Shown: positions 7,564 to 15,768, numbered from the stretch's first letter. The stretch is DNA of 64,000 bases from Verticiella alkaliphila (GCF_018904615.1 NZ_JADCNH010000016.1:1-64000); one strand, 5' to 3'. Program-made: numbers and translations. Notes: generated from the letters alone by a model not told the origin.

Positions 7564-8874
7564 TTAGCGATTGCCGAACTTCAGCACGCGAGCGCTGCTC
7601 GCTGGGGAGGCCTTCTCGGCGGCCAGCACCTCGGCCACGCAACGGTCGATGATCTCGAGACCGCGCTTGAGCTGGGTGTCGTCGATGGTCAGGGCCGGCA
7701 GAAGCTTCAGCACTTCGTCGTTGGCGCCCGAGGTCTCGATCACCAAGCCTTGCTCGAAGGCCTTGGCCGCCACCTTGCCGGCAAAGCTGTGGTCCTGGCT
7801 CACCAGGCCCTGCATCAGCCCGCGGCCACGCACGCTGAGGCCGGCGCCCGGATAGCTCTGGACGATGTTCTCCAGGCAATCCCGCGCGATGCGTTCCTTG
7901 CGCTGCACGTCGCTCGCGAAGGCGGAGTGCGTCCAGTAGTTGTCCAGGGCGGCCGTGGCGGTGACGAAGGCCAGGTTGTTGCCGCGGAACGTGCCGGTGT
8001 GGGCGCCCGGCTTCCAGACGTCGAGTTCCGGCTTCATCAGCACCAGCGACATCGGCAGGCCAAAGCCGGACAGCGACTTGGACAGCGTGATAATGTCCGG
8101 CTGGATGCCGGCCGGCTCGAAGCTGAAGAAGCTGCCGGTACGGCCGCAACCTGCCTGGATGTCGTCGACGATGAGCAGCATGTCGTTGGCATGGCACACG
8201 CGCTGCAGTTCCTTCAGCCAGCGCAGCGACGCCACGTTGATGCCGCCTTCGCCCTGCACCGTCTCAACGATCACCGCAGCGGGCTTGTCCAGGCCGCTCG
8301 ACTTGTCCTCGAGCATGCGCTCCAGGTAGACGATGGTGTCGACGTCAGGACCGAAGTAGCCGTCATACGGCATGAAGACCGTGTTGGCATGCGACACGCC
8401 AGCAGCTTCGCGATACTTCGAATTGGCCGTGACAGCCAGCGAGCCACCGCTCAGGCCATGGAAGCCGTGCGTGAACGAGATGATGTTCGAACGGCCCTTG
8501 ACTTGGCGGGCGAGCTTGAGAGCAGCTTCGACAGCGTTGGTGCCGGTCGGGCCCGTGAACTGCAGCGTGTACTTCCAGTTGCGCGGCTTCAGGAGCACGC
8601 GCTCGAAGGTCTCCAGGAAGGTGCGCTTGGCGCCGGTGGCCATGTCCAGGCCATGGACGATGCCATCTTCCTCGAGATACTCGACCAGCTTCTGCTTGAA
8701 GATGGGGTTGTTGTGACCGTAGTTGAGCGTTCCCGCCCCGGCGAAGAAATCGATGTATTCGCGACCGGTTTCGTCCACGAGGGTGGAACCGCGCGCCTGC
8801 TTGAACACGACCGGGAAGGAGCGGATGTAACCGCGCACTTCGGATTCCAGGCGATCAAAAATTTTCAGATCCAT
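7564..8874 (-). CDS. ectB: Diaminobutyrate--2-oxoglutarate transaminase EctB
   Basis: PLP enzyme that aminates L-aspartate semialdehyde to L-2,4-diaminobutyrate with glutamate as donor, the first committed step of ectoine synthesis. It is a class-III aminotransferase of 436 residues with the PLP lysine at K266 in TLSKSLSGFGLP and the cofactor-binding Asp in LLIVDDIQAGCGRTG. The ATG at 8874 is chosen over one 33 bp upstream because an AAGGGAG sits seven to ten bases before it and MDLKIFDRLESEVRGY is the normal EctB start. A 73-bp gap with two hairpins separates it from ectA. Confidence 0.97.
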   Translation of the reverse strand: MDLKIFDRLESEVRGYIRSFPVVFKQARGSTLVDETGREYIDFFAGAGTLNYGHNNPIFKQKLVEYLEEDGIVHGLDMATGAKRTFLETFERVLLKPRNWKYTLQFTGPTGTNAVEAALKLARQVKGRSNIISFTHGFHGLSGGSLAVTANSKYREAAGVSHANTVFMPYDGYFGPDVDTIVYLERMLEDKSSGLDKPAAVIVETVQGEGGINVASLRWLKELQRVCHANDMLLIVDDIQAGCGRTGSFFSFEPAGIQPDIITLSKSLSGFGLPMSLVLMKPELDVWKPGAHTGTFRGNNLAFVTATAALDNYWTHSAFASDVQRKERIARDCLENIVQSYPGAGLSVRGRGLMQGLVSQDHSFAGKVAAKAFEQGLVIETSGANDEVLKLLPALTIDDTQLKRGLEIIDRCVAEVLAAEKASPASSARVLKFGNR

Positions 8875-8892
8875 CTCTATCTTCTCCCTTAT

Positions 8893-8934
8893 GGCCCAGG
8901 GAAACATTTGGGCCGCTCCCTGGGGTCAGGGAGC
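8893..8934 (-). promoter_or_regulatory. Two adjacent hairpins in the ectA-ectB gap
   Basis: In transcription order the gap holds a 7-bp perfect stem (GCTCCCT/AGGGAGC, 8915-8921 with 8928-8934, 6-nt loop) followed directly by a 6-bp stem (GGCCCA/TGGGCC, 8893-8898 with 8909-8914). The second ends two bases before the ectB AAGGGAG at 8884-8890. They could attenuate read-through, stabilise mRNA ends or mask the ectB start; which of these is not decidable here. Confidence 0.5.
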
Positions 8935-8947
8935 GACACGAATGCCT

Positions 8948-9469
8948 CTAGTGGAACGGGCCGATTCTGAGTAGTTTCTCGTCTTCGTGATCCGACCCCG
9001 AACCGAACATGGACTTGTCGAACAAGTCCTGCTCGGTCAGGTCGGTCTCCAGATCCTTGGCCAGGCGCGCAAACATGCCACGCGACGGGCCATTGGACGG
9101 CGAGACCGTGGTCTCGAGAAAGCGGACATGTCGCGATACCGGCCGCAAGAGCAGGTGGCGCAACATGGAGAGGCCGAGCCCGCAACCACGGGCATCAGCG
9201 TGAACAGCGACCTGCCACACGAAGAACGTGTCCGTCGCAGACGGCGGCAGATAGCCGGAAATGAAGCCCACCACCTTGCCATCGCGCTCGGCGACGACAC
9301 AGGTCGACGCAAAGTGGTGGCACAGGAGCAGGTAGGCGTACGTCGAGTTCACATCGAGCGGCGGCGACTGGCGGATCAGTTCCGCCACGGCAGCCCCGTC
9401 CTCGGTACGTGGCTCGCGCAGGGTGATGTCGACCCCCGCGCCATGAGACTTGTGCGCAGGCTGAGTCAT
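8948..9469 (-). CDS. ectA: L-2,4-diaminobutyrate acetyltransferase EctA
   Basis: GNAT-fold enzyme that transfers acetyl from acetyl-CoA to the gamma-amino group of L-2,4-diaminobutyrate. The 173-residue protein carries the EctA core SPPLDVNSTYAYLLLC (35-50), the acetyl-CoA loop DARGCGLGLSML (92-103) and the TTVSPSN segment (120-126). Its ATG at 9469 overlaps the ectR stop in an ATGA arrangement, so regulator and enzyme are translationally coupled. The frame is open far upstream inside ectR, but that extension has no GNAT character and is rejected. Confidence 0.96.
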   Translation of the reverse strand: MTQPAHKSHGAGVDITLREPRTEDGAAVAELIRQSPPLDVNSTYAYLLLCHHFASTCVVAERDGKVVGFISGYLPPSATDTFFVWQVAVHADARGCGLGLSMLRHLLLRPVSRHVRFLETTVSPSNGPSRGMFARLAKDLETDLTEQDLFDKSMFGSGSDHEDEKLLRIGPFH

Positions 9470-9999
9470 ACGGCCAACCCCGATTCCGCAGCCGTCACGT
9501 CGCCATGCGGCACATCCAACAAGGCCGGGTGAGCATCCTGGCTTGCGCTCGGCGCGCGGCGCTCGACCAAGTCCACGATGCGCTCGAGCGACAACGTGAT
9601 CGTGGCCCGCTCCAGCTCGGGCAACTCGTTGAGCGCTTCGGACAATGTCTTCTGCAGCGGCGACGGCGCGTCGTTGGCCAGCTTCACGCCAGCTTCCGTC
9701 GCAGACACGAACACCGTGCGGCGATCTTCGCGCCCGCGCTCGCGGCGCACCAGACCCTTCTCTTCCAGGCGATCGAGAATGCCGACGACCGTACTGGCAC
9801 TGACGTGGATCTCGCGGCTGATCGCCGTGGCCGTCATCGGCCCGCCGGCGATCACCGTATGCAGACACACGAGCTGAGGCGCCGTGATGTGGCTGCAGGC
9901 CGCCAACTGCTTGGAATGCAGCGCAATGGCCCGGGTGATGCGGCGCAGTGCCCGAAGGATGCGCAGATCGTACTGCTCGGAAAGAGGCGTGTTGTTCAT
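9466..9999 (-). CDS. ectR: MarR-family regulator of ectoine genes, EctR-like
   Basis: Winged-helix MarR protein of 177 residues, probably a dimeric repressor of the ect operon. The DNA-binding part runs about residues 45-105: LVCLHTVIAGGPMTATAISREIHVSASTVVGILDRLEEKGLVRRERGREDRRTVFV, here quoted only as the region around MTATAISREI and the wing GREDRRT. I chose the ATG at 9999 because an AAGG lies eight bases before it and the protein then has normal EctR length; the frame is open 147 bp further up to an ATG-like start at 10146, which would add an unusual 49-residue tail. First gene of the operon and coupled to ectA. Function comes from position and family; no operator has been shown. Confidence 0.85.
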   Translation of the reverse strand: MNNTPLSEQYDLRILRALRRITRAIALHSKQLAACSHITAPQLVCLHTVIAGGPMTATAISREIHVSASTVVGILDRLEEKGLVRRERGREDRRTVFVSATEAGVKLANDAPSPLQKTLSEALNELPELERATITLSLERIVDLVERRAPSASQDAHPALLDVPHGDVTAAESGLAV

Positions 10000-10453
10000 G
10001 GGAAAACCTTGGCTCGACAAGTGGCCGACGAATGGATCGACAAGGTCGATTTTCGCCGCTCTCGGCCCGGATTTCATGGCTTCGAAGATGCGTTCAAATG
10101 AATTAATTTCTACTGCAATCATATTCACTGAAGCCGATTGCGTCAACCGGCTGGGCCTTGGCTCGGGATTACCCCAGGATGAAACCCTTCAAGCAAGTGG
10201 CGGGCCTGGATCAGAATAGCCAAGTGAAAAATCCACTTATTTTTGCCGATTCAATAACTTAACTCGTGTCGAGCGCCTGTTATGGTTGAGTGACTTTGGC
10301 ATCGAAGGCAGAAATTTCCTACCGAGATCATGTCAACTGAAAACATTGCAGGTCATTTCAATGTCGCGCAAGACGAAGACGTGCGGGCGCGCGCAGTCGT
10401 GAGAAGCGGGCTCAAAACAAGGTGATCAGAGGACGGCGCGACCGCCCCGGCGC
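10000..10453. promoter_or_regulatory. Gene-free, lower-GC leader region upstream of ectR
   Basis: This 454-bp gap is clearly less GC-rich than its flanks and should hold the ect promoter. It contains an inverted repeat AAGTG-N7-CACTT at 10222-10238, the size expected for a MarR operator, and the palindrome AATTAATT at 10101-10108. I could not fix a convincing -35/-10 pair. A 31-codon plus-strand frame at 10330-10425 has no good ribosome site and is not called. No tRNA or transposon remnant seen. Confidence 0.4.
10222..10238. repeat. Inverted repeat, candidate EctR operator
   Basis: AAGTG (10222-10226) and CACTT (10234-10238) are perfect reverse complements around a 7-base A-rich spacer. The span of 17 bp and its place about 220 bp ahead of ectR suit a MarR-type site, but the repeat is short and could be chance in AT-rich DNA. 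Confidence 0.25.
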
Positions 10454-11103
10454 TCAGCCGGGCGTGATGCGATAGGCGCAGCGCGCGTCGCCGGCCTGGA
10501 GATGTTCGAGACGAGACACCGCGCGGGCGCCAGCAGATCCGCGAACGTGGCGAGTTCGCTGTCGCAGAACGCTTGACAGGCCTGGGCCGCCGAGCAGATC
10601 GGGCAGTGGTGCTCGATCAACAGGAAACTGCCGTCGGCCTCGACGCGGTAATCGCAGAGATACCCGTCCTCGGTGCGCAAACCCGCCAGCGCCGCCACGC
10701 GAGATTCCAATGAGATGCAGGCGGAAAGGCAGGCGCGGTATCGCCGACGGATCTCGCGATCCCGGGCATCCACGAGGGTGACCACGGCGGCCTCGCCCAG
10801 CGCAGCGCGTACGGAGTGCAGCAAGCCAACGGCAAGCCCTGCGTGACCGTCCGGGAAGCGCTGGTGGCCGAGATCTGTGAGCGTCCAGCCGAGCGTCGGG
10901 CGCCCTACCCCGGCCCGTAGCGCGCGAGACTGGACGAGGCCATCCCGGCGCAACCGGGCCAGTTGCTGCCGCGCACCCTCGCCCGAGATACCCAGCCACG
11001 TCGCCAGCTCGGCCGTCGCCTGCTCCCCGGCTGTCTTGAGCCGAAGCAGGAGGCGCTGGGCGGTGCCAGAAGGCGCGGACGAGTGGGCGAGCGAGTGACG
11101 CAT
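10426..11103 (-). CDS. HTH regulator with SufR-like Cys motif, frameshifted C-terminus
   Basis: DNA-binding regulator with an N-terminal winged helix (about residues 15-75; ATAELATWLGISGEGARQQL is the helix-turn-helix) and a C-terminal sensor part. The sensor has C167, C170, C176 and C180 in the order Cx2C-x5-Cx3C within HHCPICSAAQACQAFC, which resembles the Fe-S-binding DeoR/ArsR-type regulators often called SufR-like; cluster binding is inferred. After residue 195 the frame slips. One extra G near 10521 would give VSRLEHLQAGDARCAYRITPG and a stop at 10454; as written, an unrelated tail runs to 10426. The ATG at 11103 lies 43 bp after the acyltransferase stop. No suf/isc genes are close, so the target is unknown. 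Confidence 0.75.
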   Translation of the reverse strand: MRHSLAHSSAPSGTAQRLLLRLKTAGEQATAELATWLGISGEGARQQLARLRRDGLVQSRALRAGVGRPTLGWTLTDLGHQRFPDGHAGLAVGLLHSVRAALGEAAVVTLVDARDREIRRRYRACLSACISLESRVAALAGLRTEDGYLCDYRVEADGSFLLIEHHCPICSAAQACQAFCDSELATFADLLAPARCLVSNISRPATRAAPIASRPAERRGGRAVL

Positions 11104-11146
11104 TCCCTTAGTCTGCCAGGGTTCGCGGCTTGGCGGAACTGTCGGG

Positions 11147-13240
11147 CTAGAGCGACGGTGCCGGTTTGCCCGGATTGGCGAGGCCTTTGAGAAATCCCTT
11201 GAACGCGTCAACGACGAGTTCATTGCCGTAGCCGCTGATGTGATCGCCATCCAGAAACAGCGGCCGGCCGTCCCGCATGGCATGGCATTCGGGGCCTTCG
11301 GGGCAAAGCACGGGGAACGGATCCCAAATCGCGGCCCCGGGTACCCCGTCGGTGACGGACGCCATGGCAGCCATCACCGGCTCACGCCACTTGAGCAATT
11401 GATCCCGGTCGATGCTCAGGCCATCCGCACAGATGGCGTTGGTGGCGTTATAGGCGTGAACGCAACGCATCGGGGGCGACCTGAAGATAGGCTTGGGGGC
11501 CTCGAACACCACCAGCGCCCCTGTCTGGCGAAGCGCTCGCACCACCTCGACAGCCTCTCGCGCCGCCGCATCGCGCCGCTCGGCGAAGGCAGGCGACAAC
11601 AGGTCTCGCTCGAAGCCGGCAAGGGGAAAATTCATCCACTGGTCCGTCAGACGCGGCAAGCGCAAGCTCGGCAGAAAGATCACGTCACCGGGGCGGGCGG
11701 TGGCCAGCATGTCCTCGATGGCCACCCTGGCGTGGCCTTGGCAATGCGCACTGTCTTCGCGCCAGGGCTGCAGGCTGAGAAAGGGACAACCCCCGTTGAT
11801 ATACACCGAGACCTCAGCGCCCGTGTCGAGGACATAGCGCCGGAACAGTGCCTCGTAACTCATCGCGTGCGAGTCGCCGATGGCCAGGATGCGGCGCGGG
11901 GCTTGTGCGTCTTCGCGGCACCCATGCGCACGGAAATCGACCCGCCTGTCCAGCGACAGGAGATGAATCTCGGCATGCACTTCGCAGCCCGGCTGCGCCT
12001 GACTCGCATGGCTGCCGTACGGATACCAGTCGTGCGGTGCGCGCGCCAACGCCGTGATCGACAGCGAGGACTGCTTGTTCTGGATGAGGCTGGCAAGCCC
12101 CGCGCCGCCGATCAGCATGCCCACCCCAACGATCACGATGGCGATTTGCGGCACGCGGCGCGTCATGGCCAACGTGCGCATAGGCGTCTCCACCCACCGG
12201 TACGACGCGGCGGCCAGCAGCAGCGACAGCGATGCCGCAGCGAAGCGCATGACAGGCATATCCAGCCCGACCGTCCATCGGAACAGCACGAACACCGGCC
12301 AATGCCACAAGTACAGCGAATAGGAGATGCGGCCCGCGAACAGCATGGGTCTGTTCGTGAGCGCGCGCACCAGCCAGTGGCCGCTCGGCGTGCCATGCAG
12401 ACCGGCCAGCACCGCCAGCGCGCCGGCGACGACCAGCAGGCCGCCCGGGAAGGGGAAGGTTTGCGCACGTGAGGTCGCCAGGGCCACGGCGAGCGCGACC
12501 AGACCCGCACTTGCAACGGCCCCGCCCCATCGCCACGGCGCGGGCGTGGCCACGTCGAAGCGGCGGCCCGCCATCGCCATCGCCTGGTAGAGCAGCACCC
12601 CCGCCCCCAACTGCCAGAAGCGACTGGTGATCATGTAGTAGGCCGACGTCCGATCGATCTGGCCCGGCCACGCCGCCCACCCTAGAGACAGGATGACCGC
12701 CAGGGCGAAGAGGCCCATACTCAGGCGCGGCCGGCGATGCCGACCGATCCACGCGATGAAGAGCAGCGGAAAGACGAGGTAGAACTGCTCTTCCACGCCA
12801 AGCGACCACGTGTGCGTGTAAGGATTGAACTCGCTGATCGGTGAGAAGTAGTCGTTCTGCGTGCGCGCCAGGATGAAGTTACTCAATCCAAAGAACGCGT
12901 ACAGCCCCGTGAGCGGTGCCGTATGGCTCAGCCACACGGCGGGGATCAGTATGGCGCTGGCCAGTGCCGTCGTGAGCAGGCAGACCAACAGGGCCGGCCC
13001 GATGCGGCGCAGTCGACGGGCATAGAACGACGCAAGGAAGCTTGGCAACCCCATGTCTCGTCTGGCGCCAACCGACGCACTGACGATAAAGCCCGAGATG
13101 ACGAAGAAGATGTCTACCCCGGCGAATCCGCCCGGCAGCCAGGCGCCGTTCAGGTGGTAGACGAAGACAGCGAGAACTGCGATGGCGCGCAACCCATCGA
13201 TGTAGGGGAAGTACGCGATGGGCGATCGTTGGGAATCCAT
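11147..13240 (-). CDS. OafA/YrhL-type O-acyltransferase with C-terminal SGNH domain
   Basis: Inner-membrane protein of 697 residues that probably moves an acyl (often acetyl) group onto a surface polysaccharide or LPS sugar. Residues 8-385 are the acyltransferase-3 domain, about ten membrane helices, starting FPYIDGLRAIAVLAVFVYHL with the conserved H29, and including WSLGVEEQFYLVFP and SYSLYLWHWPVF. After a last helix near 365-385, the periplasmic part is an SGNH hydrolase-like domain with GDSH at 455-458 and a D-x-x-H pair (DGDHISGYG) near 664-667. The ATG at 13240 gives a normal start; the frame is open upstream but without domain support. No O-antigen genes are adjacent, so the acceptor is unknown. 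Confidence 0.9.
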   Translation of the reverse strand: MDSQRSPIAYFPYIDGLRAIAVLAVFVYHLNGAWLPGGFAGVDIFFVISGFIVSASVGARRDMGLPSFLASFYARRLRRIGPALLVCLLTTALASAILIPAVWLSHTAPLTGLYAFFGLSNFILARTQNDYFSPISEFNPYTHTWSLGVEEQFYLVFPLLFIAWIGRHRRPRLSMGLFALAVILSLGWAAWPGQIDRTSAYYMITSRFWQLGAGVLLYQAMAMAGRRFDVATPAPWRWGGAVASAGLVALAVALATSRAQTFPFPGGLLVVAGALAVLAGLHGTPSGHWLVRALTNRPMLFAGRISYSLYLWHWPVFVLFRWTVGLDMPVMRFAAASLSLLLAAASYRWVETPMRTLAMTRRVPQIAIVIVGVGMLIGGAGLASLIQNKQSSLSITALARAPHDWYPYGSHASQAQPGCEVHAEIHLLSLDRRVDFRAHGCREDAQAPRRILAIGDSHAMSYEALFRRYVLDTGAEVSVYINGGCPFLSLQPWREDSAHCQGHARVAIEDMLATARPGDVIFLPSLRLPRLTDQWMNFPLAGFERDLLSPAFAERRDAAAREAVEVVRALRQTGALVVFEAPKPIFRSPPMRCVHAYNATNAICADGLSIDRDQLLKWREPVMAAMASVTDGVPGAAIWDPFPVLCPEGPECHAMRDGRPLFLDGDHISGYGNELVVDAFKGFLKGLANPGKPAPSL

Positions 13241-13574
13241 GACTCGGGCAGCATCGACGGGAATCGCCACGACACGGCTCGACGGTGCGATCCTTGACGT
13301 GCGCAAGGGCCCGGATCTTACTGGGATTGCCGAGATCAAAAGACCCCACAATGCGGGGCTTGGTCCTGGAAAATCGCTCGCCCCAAACGGCCAGTCACGC
13401 AGCCATAACGACACTGGACATCAACTAACGCTGGATGTTTGGTCAACCCCGATCAAACCCCGGCCCGCTGCTGAGATGCCCTTGCGCCGAGCGATCTTTA
13501 ACGTGATCTGTACCTACAATAAAAGTCACGTTTTGTTGCAAAAATTCTGGCTCGCAATGACCTTGCCAGCGGGC
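13241..13574. other. Gene-free gap between mocR-like gene and acyltransferase
   Basis: These 334 bp carry no supported gene. The part at 13490-13560 is AT-richer and contains a perfect 7-bp inverted repeat, AACGTGA (13500-13506) and TCACGTT (13526-13532), 19 bp apart. A weak 4-bp GC hairpin at 13344-13358 is followed on the minus strand by TCTTTT but is too short to call a terminator. The acyltransferase promoter most likely lies here. Confidence 0.35.
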
Positions 13575-15053
13575 TCAGTCGACACGCCCGCGCGCCTTGG
13601 CAGCGCTGTCGGGCGGCGGGCCGAGCAAGGCGCGCAGTGTCCGTCCGGACGCCGCGTCATCGACGATCGCCACCGAAAACCGCATCAAGGTTGAATCACG
13701 CTGATCCGGTGAGAAGAGGCTGCCCGGGGCCAGGATGAGGCCTTGTTCAGCGGCGGCCAGGGCGAGCGGTTGCGTATCCCGCCCACAGTCGCCCCACACG
13801 AAGAAGCCGGCGTGCGGCGCGTGATGCACGCGCACGCCCAGGGATGCGAGCAGCTTCAGGCAGCGTTCGCGCGCGTCGTCCACGCGAAGGCGCACGCGCT
13901 CGACATGTCGGCGGTACTGGCCATCGGCCAGGATGCGGTGGACCACGCGCTCGCCCAGTTCCGGCGTGGTGAGCCCCGTGAGCATCTTCAGATCCGTGAG
14001 CGGCTGCACGAGTTCGGGGGGCGCCGCGATGAAGCCCACCCGAAGGCTGGCGGCCAGCATCTTGGAAAAGCCGCTCACGTAGATCACCCGGCGCAAGCCG
14101 TCCAGCGCAGCCAGGCGGATCGCCCCGCCCGGATGCAGGTCGCCATAAGTGTCGTCCTCCACCACCATGAACCCATAGGCCTCGGCGGCACGCAGCACCC
14201 CGTAGGCGCCCGCCGCCGACAAGGAGAACCCGGTGGGGTTGTGCACGGCGGCATTGATGATGAAGAGCTTGGGCTGATGCTCCTGCGCGAGCCGGCCGAG
14301 CGCCTCCAGGTCGGGCCCGTCCGGACCGCGCGGGACGCCCACGACGCGCGCGCCAAAGGCGGCCAGCCGGGCGAACATCAGAAACCACGCCGGGTCTTCG
14401 ACAAGCACCGTATCGCCCGGCTGCACGAGGTGCCGCAGGATGAGATCCAGACCTTGCGTGACGCCTGCCGTGGTGACCAGGTGATGCGAGGGATGGGCCG
14501 GGATACCATCGGCCTGGAGCCGCGCGGCGATCTGCTGGCGCAGCGGCACGAAGCCGCGCGGATGGCCATAACCCAGCAAGCCGCCGCGTGCTGCACGCCC
14601 TACCGCGCGCACCGCCGCCGCCACCATGTCGGCATCGAGCCACTCCACGGGCAGCAGACCTGGCCCGCCCGGCGTGCCCACGGCGGCCTCGGAGAACATG
14701 CTGCGCAGCAACCAGCTCACTTCGACCCGGGCCGGCGCCGCCGGCTGCGGCATGGGCACCAGCGGTGGCGTGGGCCGGTGAGTGACGAAGAACCCGGCGC
14801 CGCGCCGGGATTCGACGAAGCCCGCCGCCACGAGCCGGTCATAGGCCTGCACGACGGTGAACCGGCTCACCCCCTCGGCCACGGCGAAGTCCCGGATGGA
14901 CGCCAGCCGGGCACCGGCGCGCAACACCTGAGACTCCATCTGGCCAACCAGCTTTTGCGCAAGCCGGCCTGCCAGGGTGTGGTCGGTGAAGGCGGCAGAC
15001 GAGGAAACCGAGCCGCCGGGCGGCGTGTACGGTCCCGATGCGGACAGTGTCAT
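13575..15053 (-). CDS. MocR/PdxR-type GntR-aminotransferase regulator
   Basis: A 492-residue transcription regulator fused to an aminotransferase fold. The N-terminal GntR winged helix occupies about residues 25-95 (RLASIRDFAVAEGVSRFTVVQAYDRL). From about 120 on it is a class-I/II aminotransferase-like domain with NPTG (272-276 region, HNPTG), VVEDDTYGD and the PLP lysine K331 in YVSGFSKMLAASLRVGF, so it is expected to bind PLP as a ligand sensor. The ATG at 15053 is used; upstream codons in the frame cross the divergent promoter. It faces a LysE exporter gene 118 bp away, the classic arrangement in which a MocR protein controls the neighbouring transporter. Confidence 0.9.
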   Translation of the reverse strand: MTLSASGPYTPPGGSVSSSAAFTDHTLAGRLAQKLVGQMESQVLRAGARLASIRDFAVAEGVSRFTVVQAYDRLVAAGFVESRRGAGFFVTHRPTPPLVPMPQPAAPARVEVSWLLRSMFSEAAVGTPGGPGLLPVEWLDADMVAAAVRAVGRAARGGLLGYGHPRGFVPLRQQIAARLQADGIPAHPSHHLVTTAGVTQGLDLILRHLVQPGDTVLVEDPAWFLMFARLAAFGARVVGVPRGPDGPDLEALGRLAQEHQPKLFIINAAVHNPTGFSLSAAGAYGVLRAAEAYGFMVVEDDTYGDLHPGGAIRLAALDGLRRVIYVSGFSKMLAASLRVGFIAAPPELVQPLTDLKMLTGLTTPELGERVVHRILADGQYRRHVERVRLRVDDARERCLKLLASLGVRVHHAPHAGFFVWGDCGRDTQPLALAAAEQGLILAPGSLFSPDQRDSTLMRFSVAIVDDAASGRTLRALLGPPPDSAAKARGRVD

Positions 15054-15102
15054 GGTGAATCTCCGGGCCAGAACCCGGCGGGATTCTGCAAAAGTGTACC
15101 GG

Positions 15103-15119
15103 TACTGTACTGCACAGTA
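15103..15119. promoter_or_regulatory. Inverted repeat in mocR/lysE intergenic region
   Basis: TACTGT (15103-15108) and ACAGTA (15114-15119) form a perfect 6-5-6 inverted repeat. Immediately before it, GTACCGGTAC is itself palindromic, and GTAC recurs three times in 20 bp. Repeats of this kind between a MocR gene and its divergent target are good operator candidates. No binding evidence is available from sequence. Confidence 0.5.
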
Positions 15120-15171
15120 GGCATAAAGTGTCAGCCAGATCTTCCCGATGTGTTTCTCGTCGAGTGCCCTC

Positions 15172-15768
15172 ATGCCCGATTCGCTGCTGCTTCCCTTGAT
15201 CGCTTTCACCTTCACCATGTCGGTGACGCCCGGCCCCAACAACGTCATGCTTACCGCCTCCGGCGTGAACTTCGGCTTTCGTCGCACCGTGCCTCACATG
15301 GTGGGCATCAGCACCGGCGTCGTGATCATGGTGCTCGCCATCGGCATGGGGTTGGGCACCGTCTTCCAGACTTGGCCGCAGGTGCACATCGTCATGAAGT
15401 ACCTGGGGGCGGCGTATCTGCTCTATCTCGCCTGGCGTATTGCGGTGGCGGGTGGACCCGCCGGTGCCGCCGCGGGCGCGCGGCCGATGTCGCTGCTTGG
15501 GGCGGCGGCCTTCCAGTGGGTCAATCCCAAGGCCTGGATGATGGTCGTGGGGGCGGTGGCCGCCTTCGCCCCAGCGCAGGATTATTACCACCACGTCGCG
15601 CGCATCGCGCTGGTCATGGCCGTGGTCGGTCTGCCCACCATCGCGCTCTGGGCCGGTGCGGGCACCTTGCTGCGCGGATTGCTGCAGAATCCGCACGCCA
15701 TGCGCAGCTTCAACATCGTCATGGCGCTGCTGCTCGTCGCCTCGCTGTATCCCGCGCTGAACGGGTGA
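15172..15768 (+). CDS. LysE/RhtB-family amino acid exporter
   Basis: Inner-membrane exporter of 198 residues with about six hydrophobic segments, expected to export amino acids or related metabolites. The N-terminal signature TMSVTPGPNNVMLTASG (about 16-32) is diagnostic of LysE/RhtB proteins, and FQWVNPKAWMM (121-131 region) is the second conserved block. The ATG at 15172 is used; a further ATG 24 bp upstream adds eight polar residues before the first helix and is less likely. It is divergent from the MocR-type gene, which probably controls it. The substrate cannot be read from sequence. Confidence 0.9.
   Translation: MPDSLLLPLIAFTFTMSVTPGPNNVMLTASGVNFGFRRTVPHMVGISTGVVIMVLAIGMGLGTVFQTWPQVHIVMKYLGAAYLLYLAWRIAVAGGPAGAAAGARPMSLLGAAAFQWVNPKAWMMVVGAVAAFAPAQDYYHHVARIALVMAVVGLPTIALWAGAGTLLRGLLQNPHAMRSFNIVMALLLVASLYPALNG

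Noticed and set aside
9470-9868. N-terminal extension of EctA into ectR
   Set aside because: The extension has no GNAT similarity and lies entirely within ectR; the ATGA-coupled start at 9469 fits the family.
10330-10425. 31-codon plus-strand frame in the ect upstream gap
   Set aside because: No convincing ribosome site and no recognisable sequence; length is within chance.
13344-13358. CCCC/GGGG mini-hairpin followed by TCTTTT on the minus strand
   Set aside because: A 4-bp stem more than 200 bp after the mocR-like stop is too weak to call.
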